Shown here: positions 38,141-48,987 of the stretch, piece by piece
How the letters are laid out: every line of letters starts with the position of its first letter
Numbering within the stretch: the first letter of the stretch is position 1
DNA from: Diplonema japonicum
Taxonomy: Eukaryota > Euglenozoa > Diplonemea > Diplonemida > Diplonemidae
Reading direction: 5' to 3'
Assembly: GCA_964019335.1 (NCBI GenBank)
Contig: OZ025667.1
Location: forward strand, 604,501 to 668,500
Length of the DNA: 64,000 nt
Position numbers and translations under genes: made by a program
Notes under the pieces: generated by a model
Told to the model about the DNA's origin: nothing
Seen by the model: only the letters and a program-made list of their open reading frames with translations
The model's database searches: none

Positions 38141-39139
38141 ATGTCGACCGTGCATACACACCACCCACACCCACACAGCCACCCTGCTCACCACCACCAA
38201 CATCATCCTTTGATAAAAAGGTTGAAAATTCAAGGGTATCGCGTTGAAGTTCCTGTCCACAGGGAGACAGGCAAGCGGATAGGAAAAATATTGTTTGCAA
38301 ATTTTTCGAAGAATGAGGCACTGCCGCAGATTGTGGTGGATAAAGCGTTTGCAGGGAGCGTGGAAAAAGGTTTAGAAGAGGTGATGCAAAGAGGGAAAAC
38401 AGTAGAGGACGCAGAGTCGAGGAGGGAACGTGCGGAACAACTGAACACTTTGAAGCAAAAGTGCTACCAGCTTGCAAGAAAGCAGGTCGTCCACCAGTTC
38501 ACAGGAGAAAACTACACAGAAGAAGAATGGGAACCCTTCATGAAACAATTAGGAAATGTGAAGCTCAACCTTGACGAGGAGCCTCGTGACCAGTATATTA
38601 AAATTATCGAAGCCGTTTGCCGTGCTGAAGAATATGCTATTCGCAAACACGTAGCAGCAGATCTGACCACAGAAACAGGTGACATTTCCGCCGTTGACCT
38701 TTTTTGCAGAACACACCCTAGCGATTTGTTGATTATTCGTAAAGGGGGTACCGCGTACACTGTGCTCTTATCTATGCCGTGTGCTAAAGGGCTCTTAGAT
38801 GATGAACAAATAAAAATCGAAGAAGCAACTTTAAAGCCAGAAGAGGCACACATTAAGCGGTTCTCAACTGGGCTAGGTACCCACCCCGAGCCTAAAAAGC
38901 ACCAGCACCACCACCATTCTCACGAAAAACGGATAAAAAAACCCGAAATGACGCCTTTGCAGAAAATCGCAGCTTATGAGACACACCTTAACACGTTGCC
39001 TGTCAAGGCGCTTGCCGAGCTGTGTCACCCGCAGAACATCCCCACAACAGGAAGGAAACCCGAACTGATCGAAAGACTAATGATAGCATTCGAGACAAAG
39101 AAACCGTTGAAAAAGGGAGAGGCGTCGGATTCTGATTGA
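38141..39139 (+). CDS. His-rich protein with C-terminal SAP-like motif
   Basis: A 332-residue protein. Residues 4-25 are His/Pro-rich, and a second His cluster (HQHHHHSHEK) lies near 250; both could bind metal. The middle (about 28-245) is a mixed alpha/beta region I do not recognise. Residues about 285-315 (L-P-V-K-A-L-A-E-L-C, then G-R-K-P-E-L-I-E-R-L) fit a SAP motif, usually a DNA/RNA-binding helix pair. No signal or membrane segments. Confidence 0.65.
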   Translation: MSTVHTHHPHPHSHPAHHHQHHPLIKRLKIQGYRVEVPVHRETGKRIGKILFANFSKNEALPQIVVDKAFAGSVEKGLEEVMQRGKTVEDAESRRERAEQLNTLKQKCYQLARKQVVHQFTGENYTEEEWEPFMKQLGNVKLNLDEEPRDQYIKIIEAVCRAEEYAIRKHVAADLTTETGDISAVDLFCRTHPSDLLIIRKGGTAYTVLLSMPCAKGLLDDEQIKIEEATLKPEEAHIKRFSTGLGTHPEPKKHQHHHHSHEKRIKKPEMTPLQKIAAYETHLNTLPVKALAELCHPQNIPTTGRKPELIERLMIAFETKKPLKKGEASDSD

Positions 39140-39510
39140 AAAATACAAAATATAAACCTCCCCCCCCTTTTTTTCTCTTCTATCCCTTTTTTTTTCCCCT
39201 CTTTTTTTTTTCTTTCCTGGCCAGGCTCTTTCGCCCGATGGGCTGCTTAGGAACTCCCTGAAGGCATCTAGTCCTTCCTCTTCGGCAGGAGCACCCAATC
39301 TGTCCACGTCGATGCAAGCATGTTTTGTTGGTGCAAGCTACAGTAGGGATCCAAACGGACAAGCTGCCTCTACTCTTTTTTTTATTATTTGCAATAACAA
39401 TTCTTTTCAAAAAAAAAATTGTATTTCTTGTTCCAAGCAAAAAAAAAAAAAAAAGGAGGAGGGAGGGAAGAAAAGAAAGAAGAAAAAAAAAGGGGGAAAA
39501 AAAAAGAAGA
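39140..39510. other. Intergenic region with a protein-like island
   Basis: The non-repetitive island 39211-39375 keeps an open frame on the + strand (G-Q-A-L-S-P-D-G-L-L-R) and another on the - strand. It may be a gene or LINE fragment, but neither end has a start or splice site I can defend. Confidence 0.35.
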
Positions 39511-40827
39511 ATGAAGCTACTCATCTTAGTAACAAGCGCCGTGACGTTTGCAGCCGGCCTAGAAGCGTCCTTGGATGGGGAGGCGATTGAGGTAGATTTG
39601 CAAGATGAAGATGACGACGAGGAAGACGACCTAGCAGCGGACTACAACACGTACCTGGCCGAGCGTGGTGTGCGTGTCGACGGTGTGAAAGTGAAGGTCG
39701 ACGGTGAAAATGGATTGATGGTCGTCGCAGAGAGAGACCTTGAAGCCGGCCACACAATCGCGAGCGCAACAAGAAAATCCCTACAAGTCCGCACTAGACA
39801 CGCAAGGAAAAAAGCGAAATCAGTCATCAAGGAAAACGACAACCTAAAAGACATGCAAGAACAAGTCCTTCTCGCCGTCAAACTAATGGACACAGAGGGC
39901 GCCCTCCACTACCTCTCCCAAGAAAACTACCCAACATCCGGCCTCAACGTCTCAGAAAGCACCATGAAATGCCTCTACGGCGATATCGTGTCCCACATCC
40001 ATCTCTTAAGGGAAACCGTAACAAAATTCACATCGACAATCGTTCAAATGGGTTTAAACACACATGAAAACGCGGAAAGAGCAATGCTTTACACGTTACA
40101 GTCTGGCGGCAACCTTCCTGGTACTAAGGAAATGGTTGTTTTCCCTTTAATTGATATCATGGATGGGGATATTTTTGGTCAGGTGGAACCCGGTGAGTTC
40201 ACGGCAGAAGGGATGACGCTTGTCATCAACAAGAAGGTGAAGAAAGGAGAGCGGTTGGCAAAGGTTCCCAGGATTACGCTTTTTAGAAGCGCGGCGTTGT
40301 TCGGGCAGATCGACGATGAGCTGGATGGTGTTCCAATCGAGCTCTCATGGCACTCCCTTCCCGCGACTGCTAAGGCAAAGCTAGTCGAACACGGATGCGG
40401 CACAGGAACAGTTGGTATGATTAAAAGCGATGGCTACTCCGATCTTCTGTTGAAATGTGTGTCCATTGCCGCCGCTTATCAAATCGAACACGAAGAAGCC
40501 GACACTACCGATTACAGCGACCCGCTTACCTTTGCGCCCGATATCACCTTGGCAGGGTACGACTTGCTGAATTCGCTTATCCAGGCGCATATCGACAAGA
40601 TCCCTAAAGATGAGGAATGTTACAAGCAGAACTCGATCCCCGTTCTTGTGAACATGAACCAGAAGATTCGCAAGCTGCTCAAGTCAGCCGGAACCAAGCT
40701 CAAGGATCTTGCCGACTCGTACATTCAGGTTCTTGAGAAAAACGGTTTCGTTCCCGCCGGAGTCCTTGAGAAGGCTGCTGGGATCGAGGAAGATGACGAC
40801 ATCGACGATAAGACTGAAGAATTATAG
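39511..40827 (+). CDS. SET-domain-like protein with signal peptide
   Basis: A 438-residue protein. The first 16 residues (MKLLILVTSAVTFAAG) look like a signal peptide, then a very acidic stretch (D-L-Q-D-E-D-D-D-E-E-D-D). Residues about 70-90 (G-L-M-V-V-A-E-R-D-L-E-A-G) resemble the start of a SET domain, and a second G-x-x-L-V-I-N-K-K-V-K-K-G segment follows around 240. The arrangement resembles LSMT-like SET methyltransferases with large insertions, but I cannot locate the catalytic N-H and Y motifs with confidence. The C-terminus is helical and ends acidic. ATG 39511 follows the A-rich leader and gives the signal peptide; an upstream ATG would only add poly-Lys. Confidence 0.55.
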   Translation: MKLLILVTSAVTFAAGLEASLDGEAIEVDLQDEDDDEEDDLAADYNTYLAERGVRVDGVKVKVDGENGLMVVAERDLEAGHTIASATRKSLQVRTRHARKKAKSVIKENDNLKDMQEQVLLAVKLMDTEGALHYLSQENYPTSGLNVSESTMKCLYGDIVSHIHLLRETVTKFTSTIVQMGLNTHENAERAMLYTLQSGGNLPGTKEMVVFPLIDIMDGDIFGQVEPGEFTAEGMTLVINKKVKKGERLAKVPRITLFRSAALFGQIDDELDGVPIELSWHSLPATAKAKLVEHGCGTGTVGMIKSDGYSDLLLKCVSIAAAYQIEHEEADTTDYSDPLTFAPDITLAGYDLLNSLIQAHIDKIPKDEECYKQNSIPVLVNMNQKIRKLLKSAGTKLKDLADSYIQVLEKNGFVPAGVLEKAAGIEEDDDIDDKTEEL

Positions 40828-41385
40828 AAAATTGAGAGGGGAGTGTGTGTTTTTTTTTTTTTTTTTTTTTTTTCTCTTCCCCCTCCTGTTGATCTTCTTC
40901 TTTTTTTTTTCTAAGACACAAAAAAAAAAGAAGGAGAGCGCAATGGGGGGGAAAGTAGAACTTTAAGGGGAAAAAAAAAAAAAAAAAAAGTCGGAGAAGG
41001 TAGAAATTAACCACTGTCCAGGGATGGCAGCCGGTTGATTTTTTTTAGGCGATCCTGTCACATACTGCAGGTTCCCTTCAAAGACATCTTTTTTTTTTTT
41101 ATATTATTATTGGTGCCCGGGCATTTGTCGGTCCGATCCCCCTCTTTTTTTCCCCCCCAATACAACGCCGTTTTCTCCCTCCTTCGCCATAATGGTGAAC
41201 TTTTCTTCTTTCCCTTTTCCTTGGAAGGGAGGAGGGGGGATACATCTTCCCGAGGTACGATTTTTTTTTCTCCTCCCCCCCCCCCCCCCCAGCGTTATGA
41301 ATCGTATTAGAAAAAAAGAAAAACAACAACAAAAAAAGGAAGGTTCAAAAGAAGAGAAAAAAAAAAGAATTTTATATTTAAACAA
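40828..41385. other. Intergenic region with LINE family B tail copy
   Basis: Homopolymer tracts surround a short unique stretch and the conserved block 41047-41088. C run at 41276-41290. No gene is seen. Confidence 0.55.
41047..41098 (+). repeat. LINE family B conserved 3' end, solo copy
   Basis: The 42-nt block (41047-41088) matches 48669-48710 with one mismatch, followed by T10. Little LINE coding sequence precedes it. It is a severely truncated LINE or the tail of a SINE. Confidence 0.65.
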
Positions 41386-42216
41386 ATGGTCTACCCCAGT
41401 CGGCAGATTGTAGTGACGGTGAAGAACAAGGTAGCGACGATTAGGTTCAATAATCCAAAGAGGTACAATGCGTGGGGGAGTTTGATGATGAAGGAGATGA
41501 AGGAAGCATTGGAGATTGCACTGCATGACAAGGAAGTAGGCGCCGTGGTACTGACGGGGACGGGGAAGTACTACTGCTCGGGCGTGGATTTCAGCGGGAA
41601 TATGCAGATGATGCGGCCAAGCTTGATGAAGAAGAAAATCGAGGAGGAAAACGCGGCCCTTTTCGCGATCTTCATCGAGTACACAAAGCCTGTTGTGGTG
41701 GCAGCCAACGGTCCAGGTATCGGAGCCTGTGTCACATCTGCCGTTTTGTGTGATGCTATTCTTGCAGATGAAACTGCTACGTTTTCGACACCATTTGCAT
41801 CGTTGGGTATAGTCCCTGAAGGATGTTCTTCATACACTTTTGAGCGGAAAATGAATGCTGAAAACGCTCAGCGTATGCTTGGTGCTGAAGGATGGGCCCC
41901 CACTGCCCGTGAGGCATTCGAGGCAGGTCTCATCCACGGGGTGCACCCCGACAACAACTCCCTCATGGAGGCAGCGCAAAAACACGCGGAGGGTTACATT
42001 GCTGCAGACTACACCCGGCCTACCCAGAAGGATACGACGTATTCTGAAATCCTCACAACCGTCAACCGCAAGGAGTCCGCCCTTCTGGCCAACGCCTTCA
42101 TGGACTACCCTTTCCTTGCAGCACAGTCGGCGTTCTGGTGGAAGAAAAACAAAATCCCCCTCGCAATCATGTTCAAGGTGCTGTACTGGACGAAGCCTAT
42201 TTGGTCTTTGATTTGA
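41386..42216 (+). CDS. Enoyl-CoA hydratase/isomerase family protein (ECI2-like)
   Basis: A 276-residue crotonase-fold protein. N-N-P-K-R-Y-N-A (about 22-29), the oxyanion-hole segment Y-C-S-G-V-D-F (about 63-69) and N-G-P-G-I-G-A (about 106-112) are present. F-A-S-L-G-I-V-P-E-G-C-S follows (about 135-147); the Glu after Pro is the usual isomerase catalytic residue position. This fits delta3,delta2-enoyl-CoA isomerase, which feeds unsaturated fatty acids into beta-oxidation in peroxisome/glycosome or mitochondrion. The C-terminus is S-L-I, not a classical peroxisomal signal. No mitochondrial presequence is evident. Confidence 0.88.
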   Translation: MVYPSRQIVVTVKNKVATIRFNNPKRYNAWGSLMMKEMKEALEIALHDKEVGAVVLTGTGKYYCSGVDFSGNMQMMRPSLMKKKIEEENAALFAIFIEYTKPVVVAANGPGIGACVTSAVLCDAILADETATFSTPFASLGIVPEGCSSYTFERKMNAENAQRMLGAEGWAPTAREAFEAGLIHGVHPDNNSLMEAAQKHAEGYIAADYTRPTQKDTTYSEILTTVNRKESALLANAFMDYPFLAAQSAFWWKKNKIPLAIMFKVLYWTKPIWSLI

Positions 42217-42563
42217 GATGACAATTTTATTTATTTTTTTGTTTTGTTTTGTTTTTTTTTTCTTTTTTTTTTGTTTTGCTTTGTTTTTTTTTTTTCCTAA
42301 CATATTCGCGTGTGAAAAATGAACGAATAGTAGAAAGAAGAAGGAAGAAGGAAAAAGAAAAAAAAGATAATTTTTTATAAAAAAAAGGGGGGGGGGGAAC
42401 ACGACGTCCTAATTTATTTGTTCTCTTTTTTTTTTTTCTTCTTCTTTTTTTTTTTAACGGTGTTACCAACCAGTAAGAATCTGGCTTTTTTACCCCCCCT
42501 TCTATTTTTACTTTTCGAAGAAAAAAAAACCCCCCCCTCATCAGGAGGGCCTGGCTGGTTGGA
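42217..42563. other. Homopolymer-rich intergenic region
   Basis: TTTTG repeats near 42238-42260 and T, A and G runs. No gene is seen. Confidence 0.6.
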
Positions 42564-44865
42564 ATGATTAAAAAAAAGGATGGAGCGAAGCGCCCCTCGA
42601 GGCCAAGCCCAATCCCCATAGGGAAGCCGTTGGCTACGGGGAGTGGGAGCGGGAGCGTGGTACCGGACCCACCACTAGAGAACATCGTGGGCGCTATTGA
42701 GTCCTTGAGGAAGGAGGGGCTTGGGGAGGAGGAGATGAAGGAATCCTTGAAAGTGCTACAGGTTGTGGTGTGGAAACACAAGGGACCGGGAACAGGTAGA
42801 TGGGCAGAACTCGACAGGAATTCAAAAATAGTAGAAGAACTAGAGGCAGCATGGAAGGTATCCCTGACTCTAGCAGTGAACGGGGGGAAATCTGTATGCC
42901 GGTTGTGCGAGCTGGAAACAGCCGTACACCCGTTCTGTTCAGCAAATGGTTCAAAGCACGCTTCCCTCAGCATCCCTGAGTACGCTCAGTACAAGAGAAC
43001 ATACATCCTCCCAGGGAAGGTGAAGGAGCTCCTCTCAAGCGAGTTCCTCCCCGATCTTGTTGAGATCATGCGGCAAAACACACAGCACCTCGAGGCTCTT
43101 GTTTTCGCAATGATGGTTATGACCGAAACCACTTCCCCCAAGCTAGCTGTCGAGGCCAACAAGAACGAGCTCCTCAGTGCGGGTGCCATTACCGTTCTCT
43201 TGGAGGCCATTGAGAGGTACCAGCACATTGAAGTCATTGCGCAGGATGCATGTGCTGTGCTTCGTAACCTGCTCACCCACATCCCGACAAACACCCACTT
43301 CGAGAAGGTTGGTGGGACTGTGCACCTCCTCCGAAGTGTGAACAAGTACCCCATGAACAGCGAGCTAGTCCACCGTGCGTGTGGCTGCCTTCTCATCCTC
43401 GCGTCGCGCGGTGTTGACTCACGCAAACAACTCTTCGACCTGGGCATCATCTCAACCCTTGTGCGTGTCATCGCCACACCGCACGGGAGGGAACACACCA
43501 TTAGACGGCTTGTCATCACCGCCTTCCAGAAACTCGTTAAATCCATCCCGAAAAAACAATTTTGCGAACAGATGGAAGAAGCGAAGGGCTTCACGACCAT
43601 CAACACGCTGTACAACAGCACGAAGGACGACGACAGGGGGGGGATGGCAGAGATCCTCGGTTTGAGAGGAGACCTTCCAAGAGGGACATTTGTGGACCCG
43701 AACGTGTTGGTGATCGACGACAAGGGGCAGATGCACAAGGAGTCTATTGTGCAGATGATGAAGGCGAACGAGACACGTGAGTACATCGAGGATCCCGTAA
43801 CGCCCAAGATGGCTCCGCAAGGTTGGTCCGCGTCATCTGTCGCGTCCCCGTTGTTCCCGTCGCCGCCGTCGTTCGGTGCTGGCGACTTCGATGACGATGA
43901 TGGCAACGACCCCGCCTCATACTTGAACGAGTTCCCTGCGCGGACGACGAGCATTGCGACGAAGGTTCAGAAGGCACGCACCCCTGGTGCGCCCAAGGCA
44001 CCCCAGTCAAGCCAGACAGATGTCGCCATGGCGGATGACGACCTCTCCGTCTACACAAGCACCAGCTCCAACATCACCACCCCTGGCACACGCGTGCAGA
44101 TGGAGACTGATCAGCTGTTCCTGGCCCCCCCTGTGGGCCCTGCTGCCAAGGCCATGAACATAGCCAACAAGTGCATCACATTCTTAAACAGTTCATTCAC
44201 TTCGAAGTATGTTTTGGGGAAGCAAATAAATAAATAAATAAATAAATAAACAGCGGCACCTTCATCCGCACCCCCGAGTACTCGCAGACCTTGTACCGGT
44301 ACATTTCGGAGCTGCTGTCGCCCGTCACCGAGATCCTCAAACCCCTTCCGAAGTGCGTCGATCTGAACGCACCTGTCTACGTGTTTGGAGACATCCACGG
44401 CAACTTCGGCGATCTGAAGTATTTCATGGACAACCTGATGGTGTTCAAAGACCTCACCTACACACCGTACTCTTTCCTATTCGTGGGGGACTATGTGGAC
44501 AGGGGGAAATGGGGACCGGAGGTGATGGCGTACCTTTTGGCGATGAAGATGCTGGCGCCAATGGACGTGCACATGCTGAGGGGGAACCATGAGGACGAGG
44601 AGGTGAACGGTGATGTGGACTTGTATGGTGAAGGAAGCTTTCGAAAGCAGTGTTTAAAGTGCTTCGGGCATGTGGTGGGGGCTGGGGAAGCCAATGCCCT
44701 GTTCGACAGGATCAACAACGCTTTCAAGCAGTTCCCCATCGCTGCTGTGGTGGACAACAAAATATTTGCCACGCACGGTGGGATCCCCAGGTTCGGAGGG
44801 GGCGACGACATCCGCATGGAAACCCTGCGCGATCCGTCTTTCGAAGCCTTTGAAAAGTATTTCCC

Positions 44866-44914
<49 letters not shown>

Positions 44915-45209
44915 TCCCCTCATCAACAGCTTCATCCTTCCGTACGAAATCGACATGAACGACAAGAAGACAAGGCAACACGTCTACGCGCATGACTGCA
45001 TCTGGTCTGATCCTTCTATGAATGGTGAAAGGCTGGACGAGTACGGGTTTGGGAAATCCTCGAGAGGCGGGCAGGTTGTGTCGTACGGCCAGACAGCCAT
45101 ACACAATTTCCTAGACAGTACTGGGATGGAGTTCATCATTAGGGGGCATGAAGAGAAAGCGGATGGGCTGAATATCTCCAAGCAAGCGAGAGTGCTGACA
45201 GTATGGGAA

Positions 45210-45244
<35 letters not shown>

Positions 45245-45381
45245 AGGTATTCTCCACGTCCGACTATTGCCGAAAAGGCAATAAAGCTGGTGTCGCCCTA
45301 ATCAGGAAACTTCAAAATGGTGACTTGGTTTGCAGAATGATCCACCGAGCCAAGCCTGCAGGTGTTCAGAGTGCTTACTAA
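42564..45381 (+). CDS. ARM-repeat/PPP serine-threonine phosphatase fusion (four exons)
   Basis: Exons 42564-44206, 44254-44856, 44930-45200 and 45247-45381 join in frame to 883 residues. Residues about 150-345 are armadillo/HEAT-like helical repeats (A-I-T-V-L-L-E-A-I and G-I-I-S-T-L-V-R-V-I). A Pro/Ser/acidic linker follows. After the first intron comes a complete PPP catalytic domain: G-D-I-H-G, G-D-Y-V-D-R-G, G-N-H-E, H-G-G, R-G-H-E and F-S-T-S-D-Y-C. All metal ligands are present, so the enzyme should be active. Introns are 47, 73 and 46 nt, all with GTAT donors; one core is T-rich and one is poly-A. The N-terminal repeat domain may target the phosphatase. Confidence 0.88.
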
Positions 45382-46215
45382 GAGGGATGGGGGGGGGGGG
45401 GGGAGTATAAGGGAGGCAATCTATCCCCTTAAGATTTTTTGTGTACATCACCTTTAAAAAAAAAAAGAGAAGAAGAAAAAAATTTTCGAGATTAAAAAAA
45501 AAAAATAAGAAAATGTTATCCAATAGTGCTTGAATACTTTTTTACTTTTTTTGAAAATTCTATCCCCTCTCTTTTTTTTTTTTTTTAAAAACGCCATTTC
45601 TTCAGCTAACTTCACTCAAACGGAAGGAAGGGAAAAAAAAAAGAAAGACAAAATACAAACGAGAGAGACTTAATGGGGGAAAAAAAAACGGAAATGAAGA
45701 AGAAAAAGTAGCGGTGAAGAAAAGCACTTTTTCTCTAAGTTATCTTTCTTTTTTTTTTATGTCTTCCTGCCCTACCCTTTTTTTTTGATACCTACCTTCC
45801 TTAGCTTTTCTTCCATTTCTTTCTTTCAGGTTGGTGTGTCAAAAGTATAGTTTTTTTTATTATTATTTCTTTTTTTTTTTTTTTTTTTATTCAAGAGGGC
45901 GAGGCCTAAAAGGAATAGGGTCCGCTTCAAGAGCCCAGTTTCAAAGGTGAAAAAAGGGGGGGGTGGAAAAAAAAAAGAAAAAATAAAGAAAAGAACCAGA
46001 ACCCCATTAAAAAGCGCAGCGCCACAAAAAAAAAAAGAGTGTATTTTCCACAGGAGAAAAAAAAGAAGAAGAAAAACAAAAAAAGAGAATAAAAAAACAA
46101 TAGAACAGGATTTAAGAAGGGGTGGGGTGGGGCGGACCTTTTTTTTTTTTTTTTTTCTTTCCGCCCAAGCATCACAAAATCACTAATCCCAACCCCTCTT
46201 TTTTTTCTTCTTCTT

Positions 46216-46248
<33 letters not shown>

Positions 46249-46369
46249 CGCACACATCTCGTCCCTTTGTTTTTCTTTTCCCCGTTGTTTTCTTTTTTTT
46301 TTCTAATATTTCCGCAAACAAACAAAAACCAGGTTGGGGGGGGGGGGGAGAAAAGGAGGGGGGAAAAAA
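45382..46369. other. Homopolymer-rich intergenic region (1 kb)
   Basis: No gene is seen. G run 45391-45404, T runs near 45870-45890 and 46139-46156, purine-rich blocks 45940-46110. The leader of the next gene is G/A-rich. Confidence 0.6.
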
Positions 46370-47443
46370 ATGGATGACGAACCGTTGGTACCAGTAAGAC
46401 TGGAAAAAAATCAAAAAACACGGGAGTGGCAAATTGAAAAAAAGCTCGCAAAGCCACCGGAAGGGAAGCCCAACGGTGGGATAAACCGGAGGGTTCAGAA
46501 ACAAAAGGCAATCGAAAACCAGAACCTGATCGCGGTCAGCTCGCCGTGCTACGGAAAATTTAAAACAGAAACAGCAAAGATCGGGGGGAAAAGGGTGAGG
46601 CTTTTGGAGCCGCTGCCTCCTATTTACACAAAATGCAAGCAAGCGAAGGCGGAAAAAGCAAAGATGGTGACTGAGTTCGAATCGTTTGAGAAACACCTGC
46701 AAAAAGTAAAACAACAGCAACAACAACAACTCAAAAAAAATCAAAAATCGCAAAGCCCAACATTGCAAGAATCAACCCACATGAAGCTAGCAACAACGTA
46801 CGCCGCGAACCTCATTCGCTCTGTCACAATGACACAAATCTACCAAGCCTATGTTACAGTAATGGGCAGTATAAAACCAAAACTGACCCTGGAAAATATG
46901 CACGATCTCTTCCTGCACCTAGTACCAGAGTACCCCCTGGGAAGGGATCAGGTAAACTCAATTTTTACAGTCCTTGCCGATGACGACGGTTTAGTATGCT
47001 TCAAAGAATTTTTCATCAACCTCGGAGCAGTTATGTACGGCAAAAGCACCAGAGACGGAATCAATTTTTTCTTCGGAAAAATCGAAGCTCTTGGACCCCT
47101 TGGTGTTATGAAAGGCCATGTCCCTGTGACCAGATTCACCATGCGGCACTTTGAAGTCATCATCAAAGAGCACATTCCCGGGTGTCTTATACACAAGTGG
47201 TTCCGCCTTTCCAGTCTTCTCTGCTCAAGGCTGGAGGTGCACCCATTCGAGTCGACACATGTTGGTTATGATAAATTCTTGTGTTACATATATCTGTATG
47301 ATGATCTTTCAAGGGCCTTTCACAAGGTAGTCCCAGAGGTAGCACCCAAGAGGGGTTCCATTCCGTCCACCACTTTCCCTTCTCTCCGACCACCTTCTCC
47401 GAAAATCATCAAGCCTGAGAATACCGTTAGATGGAGTGAGTGA
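46370..47443 (+). CDS. EF-hand-like protein with basic/Gln-rich N-terminus
   Basis: A 357-residue protein. The N-terminal 130 residues are basic with a Lys/Gln-rich helix (KQQQQQQLKKNQKSQ). Residues about 145-290 look like calmodulin-type helix-loop-helix units. One loop reads A-D-D-D-G-L-V-C-F-K-E-F, which fits a shortened EF-hand; the others are degenerate. Flagellar and basal-body EF-hand proteins have this look, but I cannot name it. ATG 46370 is the first after the G/A leader. Confidence 0.65.
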   Translation: MDDEPLVPVRLEKNQKTREWQIEKKLAKPPEGKPNGGINRRVQKQKAIENQNLIAVSSPCYGKFKTETAKIGGKRVRLLEPLPPIYTKCKQAKAEKAKMVTEFESFEKHLQKVKQQQQQQLKKNQKSQSPTLQESTHMKLATTYAANLIRSVTMTQIYQAYVTVMGSIKPKLTLENMHDLFLHLVPEYPLGRDQVNSIFTVLADDDGLVCFKEFFINLGAVMYGKSTRDGINFFFGKIEALGPLGVMKGHVPVTRFTMRHFEVIIKEHIPGCLIHKWFRLSSLLCSRLEVHPFESTHVGYDKFLCYIYLYDDLSRAFHKVVPEVAPKRGSIPSTTFPSLRPPSPKIIKPENTVRWSE

Positions 47444-47513
47444 AAGAGGAAAAGAGTCTACCATTTTCGGGTGGTTGGATACTTTTTTTTTAAAAAAATT
47501 GGGTTCTTATTTG

Positions 47514-47542
<29 letters not shown>

Positions 47543-47544
<2 letters not shown>

Positions 47545-48653
47545 GGACGAAGATACTACCGCAAGGCAAACAGCTCCTGAAACACGAGATCAGGACGCTG
47601 CTGAAAGCCAAACTACGTGAGGATCTGGCCGAAGAGCGAGACACCTACCAGGGGGTCGAAACAGGCATTGACGAGGAGAAAACGAACTTCCTCCACAACG
47701 AGGTGACGACCACCAACCCACAGAAAGCAAGGAGGATACTTTGTGCCATTGCGGGCGCGATGCTTCCCCTACACCCCAGAGCTTACGGCGACATGAACGG
47801 CTCACATACGAAATGCCTGGGGTGTGGCACACCATATAACATTGGGAACGGGACCAGCTCCCTACTACAACATACGATCTGGCAATGCCCAGCGCACGCC
47901 GACTGCAGAACGACCAACACTGACCGCATTCGGCTGGTGCAAGACCACGTCAGCTGGCCAAGCTGCGCCCGACTACACGGCATTATTACCTCTGATATGG
48001 ACATAAGCCTGACAAGTGTCAAGGAACTACACCTGATGTTTGCGGAAATTGCGGGGAAACTCGAGAGCCTGCACACCGAGAAGCAGGTCAGATACGACAA
48101 TCTGCACTTCTGGAAAAGACCATTCCAACCGGGAAACCTATTAGAACCGAAACCCCTCATTTGGTATCACAAGCACGGGCTGGGGAAGAAGTACTTCCCG
48201 GCTGATCCCGTTTGTCCTCAAATGGCTGAGTGCCCTGAAATGGGGCAAGGATGGAGGGCAAGTGTCCAAGGCGGAGCTTGCTGTCGACTTCATAGCAACG
48301 GAGAGAATCCACATGGGTGGTGAAGACCTGGCATGCTGGGCTAGGAAAATCGGAAGAATCCTCAACGTCCTGGACAGGGCACACAGAACAGGAACGGGGA
48401 ATCACCTGATTCCAGCAGAAACTAAGAAGTCAGTACACTCACTGCGTACTGAGGCTCCACAGCCATTCCATCATTGGATACTCCACTCGTCCGGTCTTCG
48501 CGTCCCCGAAGGCAACCCACCCGATCCTAGAGGAGCAACTGCGAACGCATTGCATCCTCAACAACTCGCTAGTCGGTTTCACGCCCAAGCTGCTGATTAG
48601 ATACTACGACGGGCCTAAGGCACTACCACGACAGAAGGGATCAAACACTAGAT
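47543..48653 (+). pseudogene. LINE ORF2 C-terminal fragment with frameshifts
   Basis: The endonuclease and reverse transcriptase domains are missing. Only the zinc-binding and C-terminal part remains, broken by at least two frameshifts. Comparison with positions 10400-11460 of the intact element defines the frames. Confidence 0.8.
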
Positions 48654-48668
48654 GAGTTGATTGTCGTT

Positions 48669-48720
48669 AGGCGATCCTGTCACATACTGCAGGTTCCCTT
48701 CAAAGACACCTTTTTTTTTC
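48669..48720 (+). repeat. LINE family B conserved 3' end
   Basis: AGGCGATCCTGTCACATACT begins a 42-nt block repeated at 41047-41088 (one mismatch) and, diverged, at 32259-32297. Its CCCTT-AAA core and final CC plus T run resemble the family A end at 11477. Confidence 0.75.
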
Positions 48721-48878
48721 TTTTTTTCTTTCCTGAGATGGCCGCCCCCCCCCCCCCCCCCCCCCCTCAAAAGAAAAAAGAAAGGGGGAGAGAGTAGGGA
48801 AACCTGGGCAAGGCAAGATAACCTTCTTCCTCCCTCCCCTTTACTTTGAATCCCCAATATGCAAATACTCGCAACAGT

Positions 48879-48909
<31 letters not shown>

Positions 48910-48987
48910 CCCAATACCAAATGAAACAGGGGGTTCTAAGGGCAGGCGCCAAAGAATTTAACAACAGAAAAAAAACAAGAAAAAAAA

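Larger units (their letters stand above)
47543..48720 (+). mobile_element. 5'-truncated, decayed LINE (family B)
   Basis: The region encodes the C-terminal part of a LINE protein homologous to the LINE at 4637-11524. Shared blocks are C-x2-C, a H-x-x-x-x-C-P segment, W-P-x-C-x-x-L-H-G-I, K-W-L-S-A-L-K-W and a final Q-K-G-S-x-x-R stop. The frame shifts at about 48190-48210 and again near 48450, so it is a pseudogene. After the stop near 48651 come 18 nt and the conserved 3' block 48669-48710, then T9. It starts directly after a T run. Confidence 0.85.

Noticed and set aside
38141-39139. SBDS ribosome-maturation protein
   Set aside because: The N-terminal charged segment suggested it at first, but the expected SBDS domain order and motifs are not present, so I call it uncharacterised.
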